Assembly: GCA_900767025.1 (NCBI GenBank)
Contig: CAAFXS010000010.1
Span: forward strand, 1 to 60,313
From: Clostridia bacterium
GTDB lineage: Bacteria > Bacillota > Clostridia > Oscillospirales > Acutalibacteraceae
Direction: 5' to 3'
Length of the DNA: 60,313 bases
Position numbers and translations under genes: made by a program. Shown here piece by piece: positions 8,947 through 18,330 of this stretch. The notes beneath the pieces were generated by a model. That model searched no databases. It was not told where the DNA came from and worked only from the letters and a program-made list of their open reading frames with translations. Within the stretch, counting starts at the first letter, position 1. Every line of letters starts with the position of its first letter.

Positions 8947-9501
8947 ATGGAAACTGTATTTGCTAAAACTAAAGAAAAGATGGAAAAATGCCTGACTTCA
9001 CTTGAAAGAGATTTTTCCGCAATCAGAGCAGGACGCGCTAATCCGGCAGTGCTTGACAAGGTAATGGTTGATTATTACGGAGTTCCTACTCCTATTAATC
9101 AAATGGCCGCCGTGTCCGTGCCGGAGGCAAGAATGCTTATTATTCAGCCCTGGGATGCTTCAACACTCAGAGATATTGAAAAAGCAATTAATACCGCTGA
9201 TATCGGAATTAATCCCCAAAATGACGGTAAGGTGATAAGACTCAATTTCCCACAGCTTACAGAGGAGCACCGTAAATCACTGCAAAAGGACATTGCAAAG
9301 CGCGGTGAGGAGGCTAAGGTTGCAATCCGTAATATCCGCCGTGACGCTATGGACGATATCAAAAAGCTTAAGAAGAATAATGAAATCACCGAGGATGACC
9401 AGAAAATCGGTGAGAAAAAGCTTCAGGATATTACAGATGATTTCATCAAACAGTCAGAGGTTATTACCAAGAAAAAGGAAGAGGAAGTTATTTCCCTTTG
9501 A
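8947..9501 (+). CDS. frr: Ribosome recycling factor
   Basis: 184 residues, the standard RRF size. With EF-G it splits post-termination ribosomes. Family signatures include SAIRAGRANPAVLDKVMVDYYG, the hinge-domain IQPWDAS, and a C-terminal helix with RNIRRDAMDDIKKLKKN. It follows pyrH as in most Firmicutes; AGAGAGG precedes the ATG. Confidence 0.97.
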   Translation: METVFAKTKEKMEKCLTSLERDFSAIRAGRANPAVLDKVMVDYYGVPTPINQMAAVSVPEARMLIIQPWDASTLRDIEKAINTADIGINPQNDGKVIRLNFPQLTEEHRKSLQKDIAKRGEEAKVAIRNIRRDAMDDIKKLKKNNEITEDDQKIGEKKLQDITDDFIKQSEVITKKKEEEVISL

Positions 9502-9561
9502 TTTTCATGATTTGGGGCGGCGTATTCAGTCGCCCTTAAACTCTGTTAGGAGGTGCAGGAT

Positions 9562-10278
9562 TTGTCTATTTTCAGCAAAAAAAATGATACACCCCGGGAA
9601 TTTACCGTTTTGCCGGAGCATATCGGTATTATTATGGACGGTAACGGCAGATGGGCTAAAAAAAGAATGTTGCCCCGCTCCGCAGGTCATAAGGCAGGGG
9701 CAAATGTTTTTCGTACAATCAGCAAGGAGTGTGAACGCCTTGGCATAAAATATGTTACCTTCTATGCCTTTTCCACTGAAAATTGGAAAAGACCTAAGGA
9801 GGAGGTTGACGCTCTTATGAGCCTGTTTATGGATTATCTCCTTGAAGCAAAAAGCGATATGGCCCAGGCAGGTAACAGTAAAATTAAATTCATAGGCGAA
9901 AGAGAAGGAATTTCTCAGGAGCTGCTTGACCTTATGGACGAGGCGGAGGAGGAAACCGCTCCCCATACAGGCACCACGGTCTACCTTGCAATTAATTACG
10001 GCGGCAGGCAGGAGATTGTTTCCGCGGTCAATAAGCTGATTGCATCGGGAAAAAGTGAAATTACCGAGGAGGATATTTCCTCGTCAATTTACACAGTACC
10101 TGACTGTGATTTGATTATCAGACCCAGCGGTGAGCAAAGACTGTCAAACTTTCTGCTTTGGCAGGCGGCGTACAGTGAGTTTTGGTACAGTGATGTTTTG
10201 TGGCCTGATTTTAAGGTTGATGATTTGCACGATGCACTTCGTGAATTTGAACACAGAAACCGTCGCTTCGGCGGTTAG
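9562..10278 (+). CDS. uppS: Undecaprenyl diphosphate synthase (TTG start)
   Basis: 238 residues from the chosen start. This cis-prenyltransferase extends farnesyl diphosphate to the C55 lipid carrier used in wall synthesis. Visible signatures: HIGIIMDGNGRWAKKR with the catalytic Asp, GHKAGANVFRTI, FSTENWKRP, and C-terminal DLIIRPSGEQRLSNFLLWQ and FWYSDVLWPDF. The AGGAGGT at 9549-9555 is 6-7 bp from TTG at 9562, whereas the upstream in-frame GTG at 9553 lies inside that ribosome site, so TTG is the better start. Confidence 0.94.
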   Translation: MSIFSKKNDTPREFTVLPEHIGIIMDGNGRWAKKRMLPRSAGHKAGANVFRTISKECERLGIKYVTFYAFSTENWKRPKEEVDALMSLFMDYLLEAKSDMAQAGNSKIKFIGEREGISQELLDLMDEAEEETAPHTGTTVYLAINYGGRQEIVSAVNKLIASGKSEITEEDISSSIYTVPDCDLIIRPSGEQRLSNFLLWQAAYSEFWYSDVLWPDFKVDDLHDALREFEHRNRRFGG

Positions 10279-10310
10279 GGTAACGGTAATAATCTGAAAT
10301 GGAGGATATG

Positions 10311-11186
10311 ATGAAACAAAGAGTAATTACGGCAGTATGTCTGCTGGCAGTTCTGGCAGTTGTTGTTTGGCAGATTAATTCACCTGTGCTTGTGGTTGTT
10401 GTTGCCTTTCTTTCGGCAGTGGCAAGCGGTGAAATTATGAGATGTGCAAATGTGCAGAACACATTTATTAAAGTAACAGGAATTATTTTTTCCGCGTTAA
10501 CACCGTTTTTTGCAAGCTCAAAGGCTTTGTATCCCTTGGTTGATGCAGAGCAGTGGGGCGAGGTTATCGGATTTTTGCCCGGTGTGGTGTATATTATAAT
10601 CCTTTGCCTTGTGTTTCTTCTTGCTATGCTTAAGGGCTATGCCTATACCACCTTTGAGGATGTCACCGTGTCGGTGTTTGCCAGCGTTGCAGTGCCTTAC
10701 GGCTTCAGCCTGTTTATTCGCCTGCGCGATATGTTCAACAATATGCAGCTTGGCGTTTATCTTATTTTCTTTGCACTGATTTGCGCTCTTGCAACGGATA
10801 CAGGTGCTCAGCTTACGGGTATGGCATTCGGCAAGCATAAAATGTCACCGAACATTTCACCTAAAAAAACAGTTGAGGGTGCAATCGGCGGCCTTGCACT
10901 TAGCCTTGTGCTTAATGCCGTGGCTATCATAATCTACAACAAGGTTGCGGATTTACAGTTAAGCAGAGCCGTTGTTACACTTTTGCTTGCACTGTGTATA
11001 CCTGTTTCATTTATGGGTATGATGGGCGATTTGTCCGCGTCTGTTCTTAAGAGGAATTTCGGTGTTAAGGATTTCGGCAGGATTTTCCCCGGTCACGGCG
11101 GAGTTATGGACAGACTTGATTCGTCCCTGTTCACTCTTCCGTGTACATATGTCATCGCAATTATTATCAAAAGCTATATGATTTAA
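10311..11186 (+). CDS. cdsA: Phosphatidate cytidylyltransferase
   Basis: About 291 residues, a multi-spanning membrane enzyme making CDP-diacylglycerol from phosphatidate and CTP. The C-terminal CDP-DAG synthase signature is present (MGDLSASVLKRNFGVKD then FPGHGGVMDRLDS), preceded by DTGAQLTGMAFGKHKMSPNISPKKTVEGAIGG, though written here in parts. GGAGG at 10301-10305 is 5 bp from ATG 10311; the earlier ATG at 10299 overlaps the ribosome site and is unlikely to be used. Confidence 0.93.
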   Translation: MKQRVITAVCLLAVLAVVVWQINSPVLVVVVAFLSAVASGEIMRCANVQNTFIKVTGIIFSALTPFFASSKALYPLVDAEQWGEVIGFLPGVVYIIILCLVFLLAMLKGYAYTTFEDVTVSVFASVAVPYGFSLFIRLRDMFNNMQLGVYLIFFALICALATDTGAQLTGMAFGKHKMSPNISPKKTVEGAIGGLALSLVLNAVAIIIYNKVADLQLSRAVVTLLLALCIPVSFMGMMGDLSASVLKRNFGVKDFGRIFPGHGGVMDRLDSSLFTLPCTYVIAIIIKSYMI

Positions 11187-11201
11187 CCGCAGGTGATTGA
11201 A

Positions 11202-12347
11202 ATGAAAAGTATATCTCTTTTGGGTTCAACAGGATCAATCGGAACACAGAGCCTCGATGTTTGCCGTATGCACGGTTACAGTGTTAAGTGCTTAACTGCC
11301 AACAGCCGAGTTGATGTAATAGAAAACCAGGTTCGTGAGTTCAAGCCCGACCTTGTGTGTATGATGAATGAGGACTCTGCAAAGGAGCTTCGTGACAGAA
11401 TTAAGGATACAAATACAAGAGTAACCGCAGGTATGGAAGGACTTATCGAGTGCGCCACCTATGACAAGGCTGACACCGTGCTAAATTCCGTTGTGGGTAT
11501 GGTTGGACTTCAGCCAACTCTTGAGGCAATTAAGGCAAGGAAAACCATTGCCCTTGCAAACAAGGAAACTCTTGTTGCAGGCGGTCATCTTGTTACAAAT
11601 CTTGCAAAGGAAATGGGCGTTGATATTCTTCCTGTTGACAGCGAGCATTCAGCAATATTCCAGTCGATGCAGGGTATGCCTGATAAAAAGGCTGTTAAAA
11701 AAATCATTCTCACTGCGTCAGGCGGTCCCTTCTTCGGTAAAACTCTTGCAGAGCTTGAAAATGTTACCGCCGCCGATGCATTAAAGCATCCAAACTGGGA
11801 TATGGGCGCAAAAATCACCATCGACTCTGCAACAATGATGAATAAGGGCCTTGAATTTATCGAAGCAAAATGGCTTTTTGATATGCCTAATGAGGATATT
11901 GAAATTGTCGTTCACCGTGAGTCAGTGGTTCATTCAGCCATTGTTTACCGTGACAATTCAATGATTGCTCAGCTTGGTGTGCCTGATATGAGAATACCTA
12001 TTCAGTATGCACTGACCTATCCTCAGAGAGAAGAAAGCCCTGTTAAAGAGCTTTCCCTTGCGGATTACGGCAAGCTGACCTTCTTTGAACCGGATTATGA
12101 AACCTTTAAGTGTATTGATGTTTGCAGAAACGCCATTGAAATGGGCGGACTTCATCCGGCGGCGGCTAACGGTGCCAATGAAGAAAGTGTAAAGCTTTTC
12201 CTTAAAGGTAAAATTAAATTTACGGATATTGCATATCTTAATAACGAGGCTATGCTTAAAGCCTCGGATAAAAAAGATTTCACTCTTGATGATGTTCTTG
12301 AAGCAGACAGAACAGCAAGGGATTATGTTACAGAGGCGGTTAAGTGA
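11202..12347 (+). CDS. dxr: 1-deoxy-D-xylulose 5-phosphate reductoisomerase
   Basis: 381 residues. Second step of the MEP isoprenoid pathway: DXP to MEP with NADPH. N-terminal Rossmann motif LLGSTGSIGTQSLDV, the catalytic segment LPVDSEHSAIFQ, and the DSATMMNKGLE and HPNWDMG signatures are present. AGGTGA at 11191-11196 favours the ATG at 11202 over the GTG at 11193, which lies within it. The stop overlaps the GTG start of rseP by four bases. With ispG two genes on, it shows that this organism uses the MEP route. Confidence 0.96.
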   Translation: MKSISLLGSTGSIGTQSLDVCRMHGYSVKCLTANSRVDVIENQVREFKPDLVCMMNEDSAKELRDRIKDTNTRVTAGMEGLIECATYDKADTVLNSVVGMVGLQPTLEAIKARKTIALANKETLVAGGHLVTNLAKEMGVDILPVDSEHSAIFQSMQGMPDKKAVKKIILTASGGPFFGKTLAELENVTAADALKHPNWDMGAKITIDSATMMNKGLEFIEAKWLFDMPNEDIEIVVHRESVVHSAIVYRDNSMIAQLGVPDMRIPIQYALTYPQREESPVKELSLADYGKLTFFEPDYETFKCIDVCRNAIEMGGLHPAAANGANEESVKLFLKGKIKFTDIAYLNNEAMLKASDKKDFTLDDVLEADRTARDYVTEAVK

Positions 12348-13384
12348 GTTTAAGTTCAGTATGGAACACGGTTTATCCGATTTTAATTGCAGTTTTATTT
12401 TTTGAATTAATAATTATTATTCACGAGGGCGGTCATTATTTTGCCGCCCGTCTTATGAAAATTAAGGTTAACGAGTTCTCCATCGGTATGGGACCGAAGA
12501 TTTTTCAGTTCACTCGCAAGGGTACAAAGTACACTATGCGCTGGATTTTGTTCGGTGGCTACTGCGCTATGGAGGGCGAGGACGAGGAAAGCAACGACGA
12601 AAACGCTTTTACAAATAAGAAGGTTTGGCAGAGGATTTTTGTTGTTGCCGCCGGTGCCGTAATGAATTTGGTGCTTGGCTTTATAATCGTTTCGATTATC
12701 GTTTCGTCACAAAGCCTTGTGGGTACTCCCCAGGTTGCCAAGTTTGAGGAAAATGCCGTCAGTCAGTCAAGCGGACTGCAGGCAGGTGATATCATCAAAA
12801 GCATCGACGGTATGCGTATCTATTCAACAAACGATATTTATACAGGCCTTACAAGGAGCGCTGATGATACAGTTGATATGGTTGTAGACAGAAACGGTAA
12901 GGATGAAACATTTTCCGTTAGATTTGCAACACAGGAGATTGAGGGTAAGCAGTATATCAGTATGGATTTCTGGCTTTTGGGAGTTCAGAAAAATGTGGGC
13001 AATGTTATTGTTCAGTCACTTAAGGAAACGGTTTCCTATGCCCGAATGGTGTTCCTTTCCCTCTATGATTTAATCGGCGGTCGGTACGGTGTGTCTGATT
13101 TAAGCGGTCCCGTTGGCACAGTGTCGGTGGTTTCGACTGCCGTTAAAACCTCAATGAATTCAGTGCTTAGGATTATGGCACTGCTTACAATTAATATCGG
13201 TTTATTCAATCTTTTCCCCATTCCTGCCCTTGACGGCTGGCGTCTTTTCGTTTTGATAGGCGAGGGAATTTTCAGAAAAAAGCTGCCGGCAAAGGCAGAA
13301 TATTTAATCAATGCCGTAGGTCTTGCATTACTGCTGGGTCTTATGTGCATTGTAACCTTCAGTGATATAACAAAATTATTTTAG
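12344..13384 (+). CDS. rseP: RseP-type site-2 zinc metalloprotease (M50)
   Basis: 346 residues with a GTG start overlapping the dxr stop. It is an intramembrane protease: the zinc motif HEGGH lies in the first membrane segment (about residues 28-32), a PDZ domain follows (about 125-205, containing GLQAGDIIKSIDGM), and the C-terminal NLFPIPALDGWR supplies the third zinc ligand. In Firmicutes the family cleaves anti-sigma factors or signal-peptide remnants; the substrate is not evident here. Its position between dxr and ispG is the conserved one. Confidence 0.93.
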   Translation: MSLSSVWNTVYPILIAVLFFELIIIIHEGGHYFAARLMKIKVNEFSIGMGPKIFQFTRKGTKYTMRWILFGGYCAMEGEDEESNDENAFTNKKVWQRIFVVAAGAVMNLVLGFIIVSIIVSSQSLVGTPQVAKFEENAVSQSSGLQAGDIIKSIDGMRIYSTNDIYTGLTRSADDTVDMVVDRNGKDETFSVRFATQEIEGKQYISMDFWLLGVQKNVGNVIVQSLKETVSYARMVFLSLYDLIGGRYGVSDLSGPVGTVSVVSTAVKTSMNSVLRIMALLTINIGLFNLFPIPALDGWRLFVLIGEGIFRKKLPAKAEYLINAVGLALLLGLMCIVTFSDITKLF

Positions 13385-13392
13385 GTGATTTT

Positions 13393-14442
13393 ATGGAAAG
13401 AAGAAAAAGCAGAAAAATAAAGCTTGGAAACACATATATCGGCGGTGACAGCGAAATACTCGTTCAAAGTATGCTTAATATTCCTGCATCGGATATTGAA
13501 GGCTCTGTTGCTCAGGCAAAGGAGCTGGCGGCGGCAGGCTGTCAGATTATAAGGTTTGCCATTCCCAACGAGGAGGCGCTTAACCTTGTTGAGCCTATCA
13601 AAAATGCGGTTGATGTTCCGCTGGTTGCCGATATCCATTTTGACTACCGCCTTGCTTTAGGTGCAGTGGATAGAGGTATTGATAAAATCCGTATCAACCC
13701 GGGAAATATCGGTGATGATTCAAGGGTTAAGGCAGTTGCCGACGCCTGCAGGGCAAGGAATATACCAATCAGAATAGGTGTTAATTCCGGCTCTCTTGAA
13801 AAGGATATACTTGCAAAATACGGCTCTCCCACTCCGGAGGCTATGGTGGAGTCCGCACTTTATCACGCACAGCTCCTTGAAAAATTTGATTTTGAGGATA
13901 TTGTTATTTCCATTAAATCCTCAAATGTGCAGACTATGATTAGTGCCTATGAGCTGGCGGCGGAGAAATGCGATTATCCTTTGCATCTTGGTGTTACCGA
14001 GGCAGGCACGGAGAGAATGGGAATTATTAAATCCTCTGTGGGTATCGGTTCGTTGCTTTGCAAAGGAATAGGCGATACCATCCGTGTAAGCCTTACCGAT
14101 GCACCTGTTAAAGAGGTTTTTGCCGCTTTTGATATTTTAAAGGCTATCGGTCTTAAAAATGACAGTCCGTATCTTATTTCCTGCCCAACCTGCGGCAGAA
14201 CAAAAATTGATTTGGTTGGCCTTGCAAAGCAGGTGGAGGAAAAGCTCCGTGACTGCAAAAAGCCAATTAAGGTTGCAGTTATGGGCTGTGTTGTTAACGG
14301 ACCCGGCGAGGCAAAAGAGGCCGATATCGGTATTGCCGGCGGCGACGGTAACGGCCTTATTTTCAAAAAAGGTGAAATTCTCCGCAAGGTTGACGAAAAA
14401 GATTTACTTGATGAATTGATGAAGGAAATTGACAAATTATAA
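13393..14442 (+). CDS. ispG: 4-hydroxy-3-methylbut-2-enyl diphosphate synthase (flavodoxin)
   Basis: 349 residues. A 4Fe-4S enzyme converting MEcPP to HMBPP in the MEP pathway. The N-terminal TIM-barrel shows ADIHFDYRLALGAVDRG IDKIRINPGNIG, and the C-terminal cluster domain shows ISCPTCGRT and VMGCVVNGPGEAKEADIG, with the three Cys ligands. It is preceded by AGGTGATTTT and ends one base into polC (ATG overlaps TAATG). Confidence 0.96.
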   Translation: MERRKSRKIKLGNTYIGGDSEILVQSMLNIPASDIEGSVAQAKELAAAGCQIIRFAIPNEEALNLVEPIKNAVDVPLVADIHFDYRLALGAVDRGIDKIRINPGNIGDDSRVKAVADACRARNIPIRIGVNSGSLEKDILAKYGSPTPEAMVESALYHAQLLEKFDFEDIVISIKSSNVQTMISAYELAAEKCDYPLHLGVTEAGTERMGIIKSSVGIGSLLCKGIGDTIRVSLTDAPVKEVFAAFDILKAIGLKNDSPYLISCPTCGRTKIDLVGLAKQVEEKLRDCKKPIKVAVMGCVVNGPGEAKEADIGIAGGDGNGLIFKKGEILRKVDEKDLLDELMKEIDKL

Positions 14443-17400
14443 TGAATAGCTTTTCAAATTATTTTTCTGATTACATAGACAGCGAAACACTTGCTCTTTT
14501 GGGAAACGGTGAGATTAATTCCCTTACCGTGTCAAGAAATAACAGAACAGTGGAAATAGGCGTTTTCTTTGACGCCTTCGTTCCTTACAGTGTTATTGAA
14601 AAGGCGGAAAATCAGATTGCATCTGCAATGGAGCTTAACAAAGCGTTTATCAGTCCTGCCTTTCCTAAAAGTGAGTTCAGTGTTTCAAATATTGAAAATA
14701 TACTTGAATATATAAAGCACAATCACCCTGCGGCAAACGGCTTTTTTGACGGCGCCGAGGCTGAAATCGAGGATAGCACCCTTACTGTTTTTTTGAAAAA
14801 AGGCGGTAAAGAGGTGCTGGAGGCACAGAAGATTAATTCTGCCGTAGCCTCTGCCATTGACAAAATGTTCGGCATTGATTTTGATGTCTGCTTTTTAGAG
14901 GTGCAGGCGTTTGATATCGAAAAGGCTGTCCGTGAGGCAGTTGAGCAAAAACGTCGGGAAGAGGAAACCAAAAAGGAAGAGGCAGAAAAAAATGTTGTCC
15001 ACGAGATTTGGGACGAGCTTCCGCTTTACCGTGACACCGTTAAAAATATCTACGGCAAACAGCTTCGTGAAAAGCCAAAGGCAATTAAGGATGTAACCAC
15101 CGAGGATGGATATGTAACCGTCTGGGGTGATGTTATTAAAACCGAGGAAAGAGATACCAAAAGGGGTACAAGTAAAATATTTAATTTTGACATCAGTGAT
15201 TGCACCTCCTCAATAACAGTAAAAATGTTTGAGGACAAGCATATTATTGACCCGCTTATCGAAAAACTGAAGGAGTGCAAAACCGTTGTTATCAGCGGCG
15301 GTTATCAGTTTGATACCTTTTCAAATCAGTATGTATTAAGACCTTCATCCATATCCTCTGTTGCAAAGGTTGAAAAAATGGATGACGCTCCCGAAAAAAG
15401 AGTTGAGCTGCATCTTCATACCTCACTATCCGAGATGGACGGTATTTCATCACCAACAGCCCTTGTTAAAAGAGCAATTAAGTGGGGCCATAGGGCAGTT
15501 GCCGTTACCGACCACGGTGTTGTTCAGGCTCTGCCGGAGGCATATAATGCCGCTAAAGGCAAGATTAAGCTTATTCTGGGTATGGAGGGCTATCTTGTTG
15601 ATGATGAAAAATATCCCGATTTCAATAATCTTAAGCTAAAGCAGTTTAAGCGTCATCACATTATTTTGCTTGTTAAGGAGGATACCTCCCTTGACGAGAG
15701 TATTCCGCCGGAGGAAAGGAAGTACGGCAGGAAAAATCTTTACCAGCTTATTTCCTCCTCAAATATAAAAACCTTTAAATCCCGTCCCCTTATTCCTAAA
15801 AGTATGCTTGCCAAAAAGCGCGGCGGTTTGATAATAGGTTCTGCCTGTGAGCAGGGCGAAATATATCAGGCAATCCTTGAGGGAGCAGACGACGAAAAGC
15901 TTTTAAAGCTTGCCGCCTTCTACGATTACCTTGAAATTCAGCCAAACGGCAATAATGTCTTTATGCTTAAATCCACCAGGGATATTCACGAGAATATTCA
16001 CACTGATGAGGATTTAATTAATATTAACAAAAAGATTATTTCCCTTGCCGATACCCTTGGCAAGCCTGTTGTGGCAACAGGCGATGTCCATTTCCTTGAC
16101 GAAAAGGACGCAAAATTCAGAGCAATAATTATGGCATCAAAGGGCTTTGAGGACGCCGATAACCAAGCTCCGCTTTACTTTAAAACCACTGATGAAATGC
16201 TTGAGGATTTTGCATGGGCAGGGGATCGGGCAAAGGAATTTGTTATTGATAATCCAAACAAAATTGCGGATATGGTTATGGATAATATTCCGCCTATCCC
16301 ACCAGGTACCTTCCAGCCCCATATTGATGGCGCTAACGAGGAGCTTACGGAAAAATGCTGGTCAAGGGCAAAGGAGCTTTACGGCGACCCTGTGCCTGAG
16401 TATGTTGCAAGCCGTCTGCAAAGAGAGCTTGACTCAATCATCGGCCACGGCTTCGGCGTGCTTTATGTAATCGCCAAAAGACTTGTTGAGGAAAGCGAAA
16501 GAAACGGCTATCTTGTAGGCTCACGAGGTTCGGTAGGCTCCTCACTTGCCGCCCATTTCGGAGGTATATCCGAGGTTAACCCCCTTGCACCTCATTACTA
16601 CTGTAAAAGCTGTAAGCACAGTGAATTTTTCACCCACGGTGAATACGGCTCGGGCTTTGACCTGCCGCCCAAAAACTGTCCCGAATGCGGTGCTCCCATG
16701 AAGCGTGACGGTCACGAAATCCCTTTTGAAACCTTCCTTGGCTTTGACGGCGATAAGGAGCCTGATATCGACCTTAACTTTTCAGGTGAGTATCAGTCAC
16801 GCTCACACAGATATACCGAGGAGCTTTTCGGTAAGGAGTATGTGTTCAAGGCAGGTACAATGGCAACCGTTGCGGACAAAACCGCCTACGGCTATGTTAT
16901 GAAATACCTTGATGAGCGTGGCCTTGCAGGCTCAACTCCTAAAGCTGAAATAGACAGGCTCACCGTTGGCTGCACAGGTATTAAGCGTACCACAGGTCAG
17001 CACCCGGGCGGAATGGTAGTTGTTCCAAACAAATATACCGTTGAGGATTTCACACCTATTCAGTATCCCTCGAATGACGAGAAAAAGGGTACATACACAA
17101 CTCATTTTGACTTTAAGAATTCACTTCACGATACGCTTTTAAAGCTTGACGAGCTTGGTCACGATAATCCTACATTGTATAAATACCTTGAGGATTCAAC
17201 GGGTATTCCTGTTATGGATGTGGATTTGTCCGACCCTAAGCTTTATCAGCTTATTACATCAACAGAGCCTATCGGTGTTTCACCCCAGGATATCGACTGT
17301 AACACAGGCACCCTTGCCATTCCGGAAATGGGTACGCCCTTTGTTATCGGTATGCTTGAGGAGGCGCAGCCAAAAACCTTTGCCGACCTTTTGCAGATTT

Positions 17401-18239
17401 CAGGTCTTTCTCACGGTACGGATGTTTGGCTCGGCAATGCACAGGAGCTTATTCAAAACGGCACCTGCAACATTTCCGAGGTAATAGGATGCCGTGACGA
17501 TATTATGACCTATCTTATTCATAAGACGGAGAAATACGAAAAGGAAACAGGCAAGGAGTCACCCTTGTCCAAAAAAGACTGCTTCAAGATCATGGAATAT
17601 ACCCGAAAGGGTAAAGCCCCCAAGGAGCTGCCGCCCTATGAGGAGGCAATGAAAACAATAGGCGTTGAGCAGTGGTATATTGATAGCTGTTACAAGATTA
17701 AGTATATGTTCCCCAAGGCACACGCCGCAGCTTATGTTATTGCCGCACTGCGCCTTGCATGGTATAAGATTTATTACCCCATCAACTTTTATTCTGCATA
17801 CTTTACCGTTCGCGGCGGTGCTATCGACGCCGTTGCGGCAGTTGAGGGTAAAGCCGCAGTTAAGCGTAAGATGGAGGAAATCAAGCTAAAGGGCAACGAT
17901 AAAACCGCCAAGGACGAAAGTACATATGTAGTTTTGCAGATTGTTATTGAAATGCTTGCCCGAGGTATTGAATTTTTGCCTGTTGATATATATAAATCGG
18001 ATTCAAGAATTTATGTTATCGAAGACGGTAAGATAAGGCTTCCCTTCGGTGCAATTGACGGTATCGGCGAAAATGCCGCCAAGGCAATTGCCGACGCCCG
18101 TAATGACGGCGGCGGTGAGTTTATGTCCTATGATGACCTTATGGCAAGGGCAGGCATAGGCAGGAGCGTAGTTGATGCACTTAACGAGGCAGGGGCATTA
18201 GGCGATATGCCCGAGTCTAACCAGATTTCCCTTTTTTGA
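14442..18239 (+). CDS. polC: DNA polymerase III alpha subunit, PolC type, lacking the 3'-5' exonuclease domain
   Basis: 1265 residues; PolC proteins are usually about 1430-1450. Domains in order: N-terminal domain (about 1-190), OB fold (about 210-315), PHP domain beginning VELHLHTSLSEMDG near residue 320 and running through TDHGVVQALPEA to GMEGYLVDD near 380. It then continues directly into HHIILLVKE and GRKNLYQLISSSNIKTF, the second part of PHP. The roughly 170-residue proofreading exonuclease that normally sits between these PHP parts (with its DxETTG and late His/Asp motifs) is absent. Downstream are the Cys4 zinc module (CKSCKHSEFF...CPECG, about 720-750), polymerase catalytic PDIDLNFSG near 774, KRTTGQHPGG, SGLSHGTDVWLGNAQELI, and a C-terminal clamp-binding NQISLF. 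The frame is intact on both sides, so this is not a simple frameshift. Confidence 0.95.
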   Translation: MNSFSNYFSDYIDSETLALLGNGEINSLTVSRNNRTVEIGVFFDAFVPYSVIEKAENQIASAMELNKAFISPAFPKSEFSVSNIENILEYIKHNHPAANGFFDGAEAEIEDSTLTVFLKKGGKEVLEAQKINSAVASAIDKMFGIDFDVCFLEVQAFDIEKAVREAVEQKRREEETKKEEAEKNVVHEIWDELPLYRDTVKNIYGKQLREKPKAIKDVTTEDGYVTVWGDVIKTEERDTKRGTSKIFNFDISDCTSSITVKMFEDKHIIDPLIEKLKECKTVVISGGYQFDTFSNQYVLRPSSISSVAKVEKMDDAPEKRVELHLHTSLSEMDGISSPTALVKRAIKWGHRAVAVTDHGVVQALPEAYNAAKGKIKLILGMEGYLVDDEKYPDFNNLKLKQFKRHHIILLVKEDTSLDESIPPEERKYGRKNLYQLISSSNIKTFKSRPLIPKSMLAKKRGGLIIGSACEQGEIYQAILEGADDEKLLKLAAFYDYLEIQPNGNNVFMLKSTRDIHENIHTDEDLININKKIISLADTLGKPVVATGDVHFLDEKDAKFRAIIMASKGFEDADNQAPLYFKTTDEMLEDFAWAGDRAKEFVIDNPNKIADMVMDNIPPIPPGTFQPHIDGANEELTEKCWSRAKELYGDPVPEYVASRLQRELDSIIGHGFGVLYVIAKRLVEESERNGYLVGSRGSVGSSLAAHFGGISEVNPLAPHYYCKSCKHSEFFTHGEYGSGFDLPPKNCPECGAPMKRDGHEIPFETFLGFDGDKEPDIDLNFSGEYQSRSHRYTEELFGKEYVFKAGTMATVADKTAYGYVMKYLDERGLAGSTPKAEIDRLTVGCTGIKRTTGQHPGGMVVVPNKYTVEDFTPIQYPSNDEKKGTYTTHFDFKNSLHDTLLKLDELGHDNPTLYKYLEDSTGIPVMDVDLSDPKLYQLITSTEPIGVSPQDIDCNTGTLAIPEMGTPFVIGMLEEAQPKTFADLLQISGLSHGTDVWLGNAQELIQNGTCNISEVIGCRDDIMTYLIHKTEKYEKETGKESPLSKKDCFKIMEYTRKGKAPKELPPYEEAMKTIGVEQWYIDSCYKIKYMFPKAHAAAYVIAALRLAWYKIYYPINFYSAYFTVRGGAIDAVAAVEGKAAVKRKMEEIKLKGNDKTAKDESTYVVLQIVIEMLARGIEFLPVDIYKSDSRIYVIEDGKIRLPFGAIDGIGENAAKAIADARNDGGGEFMSYDDLMARAGIGRSVVDALNEAGALGDMPESNQISLF

Positions 18240-18251
18240 TGTATTTAACAC

Positions 18252-18280
18252 TTGACATCAGTGTGGTAATGTGGTAGCAT
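18252..18280 (+). promoter_or_regulatory. Sigma-A promoter of the histidine operon
   Basis: TTGACA at 18252-18257 and TAGCAT at 18275-18280 have a 17-bp spacer. It lies about 50 bp upstream of the hisZ-hisG start, so polC and his are separate units, although there is no hairpin terminator between them. Confidence 0.7.
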
Positions 18281-18296
18281 ATTACCACTCTACCAC
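18263..18296. promoter_or_regulatory. Four-half-site palindromic operator over the his promoter
   Basis: Two GTGGTA half-sites (18263-18268 and 18271-18276) are followed by two TACCAC half-sites (18283-18288 and 18291-18296). Together they form a 34-bp near-perfect palindrome centred at 18279/18280, with both arms spaced alike. It covers the -10 element and the likely start site, the position of a repressor operator. A TrpR-family HisR/YerC-type regulator is a reasonable guess from the location but cannot be read from the sequence. Confidence 0.7.
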
Positions 18297-18330
18297 GCTA
18301 AAGTGAATGTTATATACTATGGAGATGCGT

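Noticed and set aside
9553..9561. GTG at 9553 as the uppS start
   Set aside because: It lies inside the AGGAGGTG ribosome site; the TTG at 9562 has correct spacing.
13974..14435. A 153-codon minus-strand frame opposite ispG
   Set aside because: It lies wholly within the conserved Fe-S domain of ispG on the other strand; Ser/Pro-rich composition is typical of antisense frames.
14442..18239. PolC shortness due to a frameshift or wrong start
   Set aside because: N-terminal, OB, PHP, polymerase and clamp-binding parts are all present in one frame; only the exonuclease insertion is missing from the interior.
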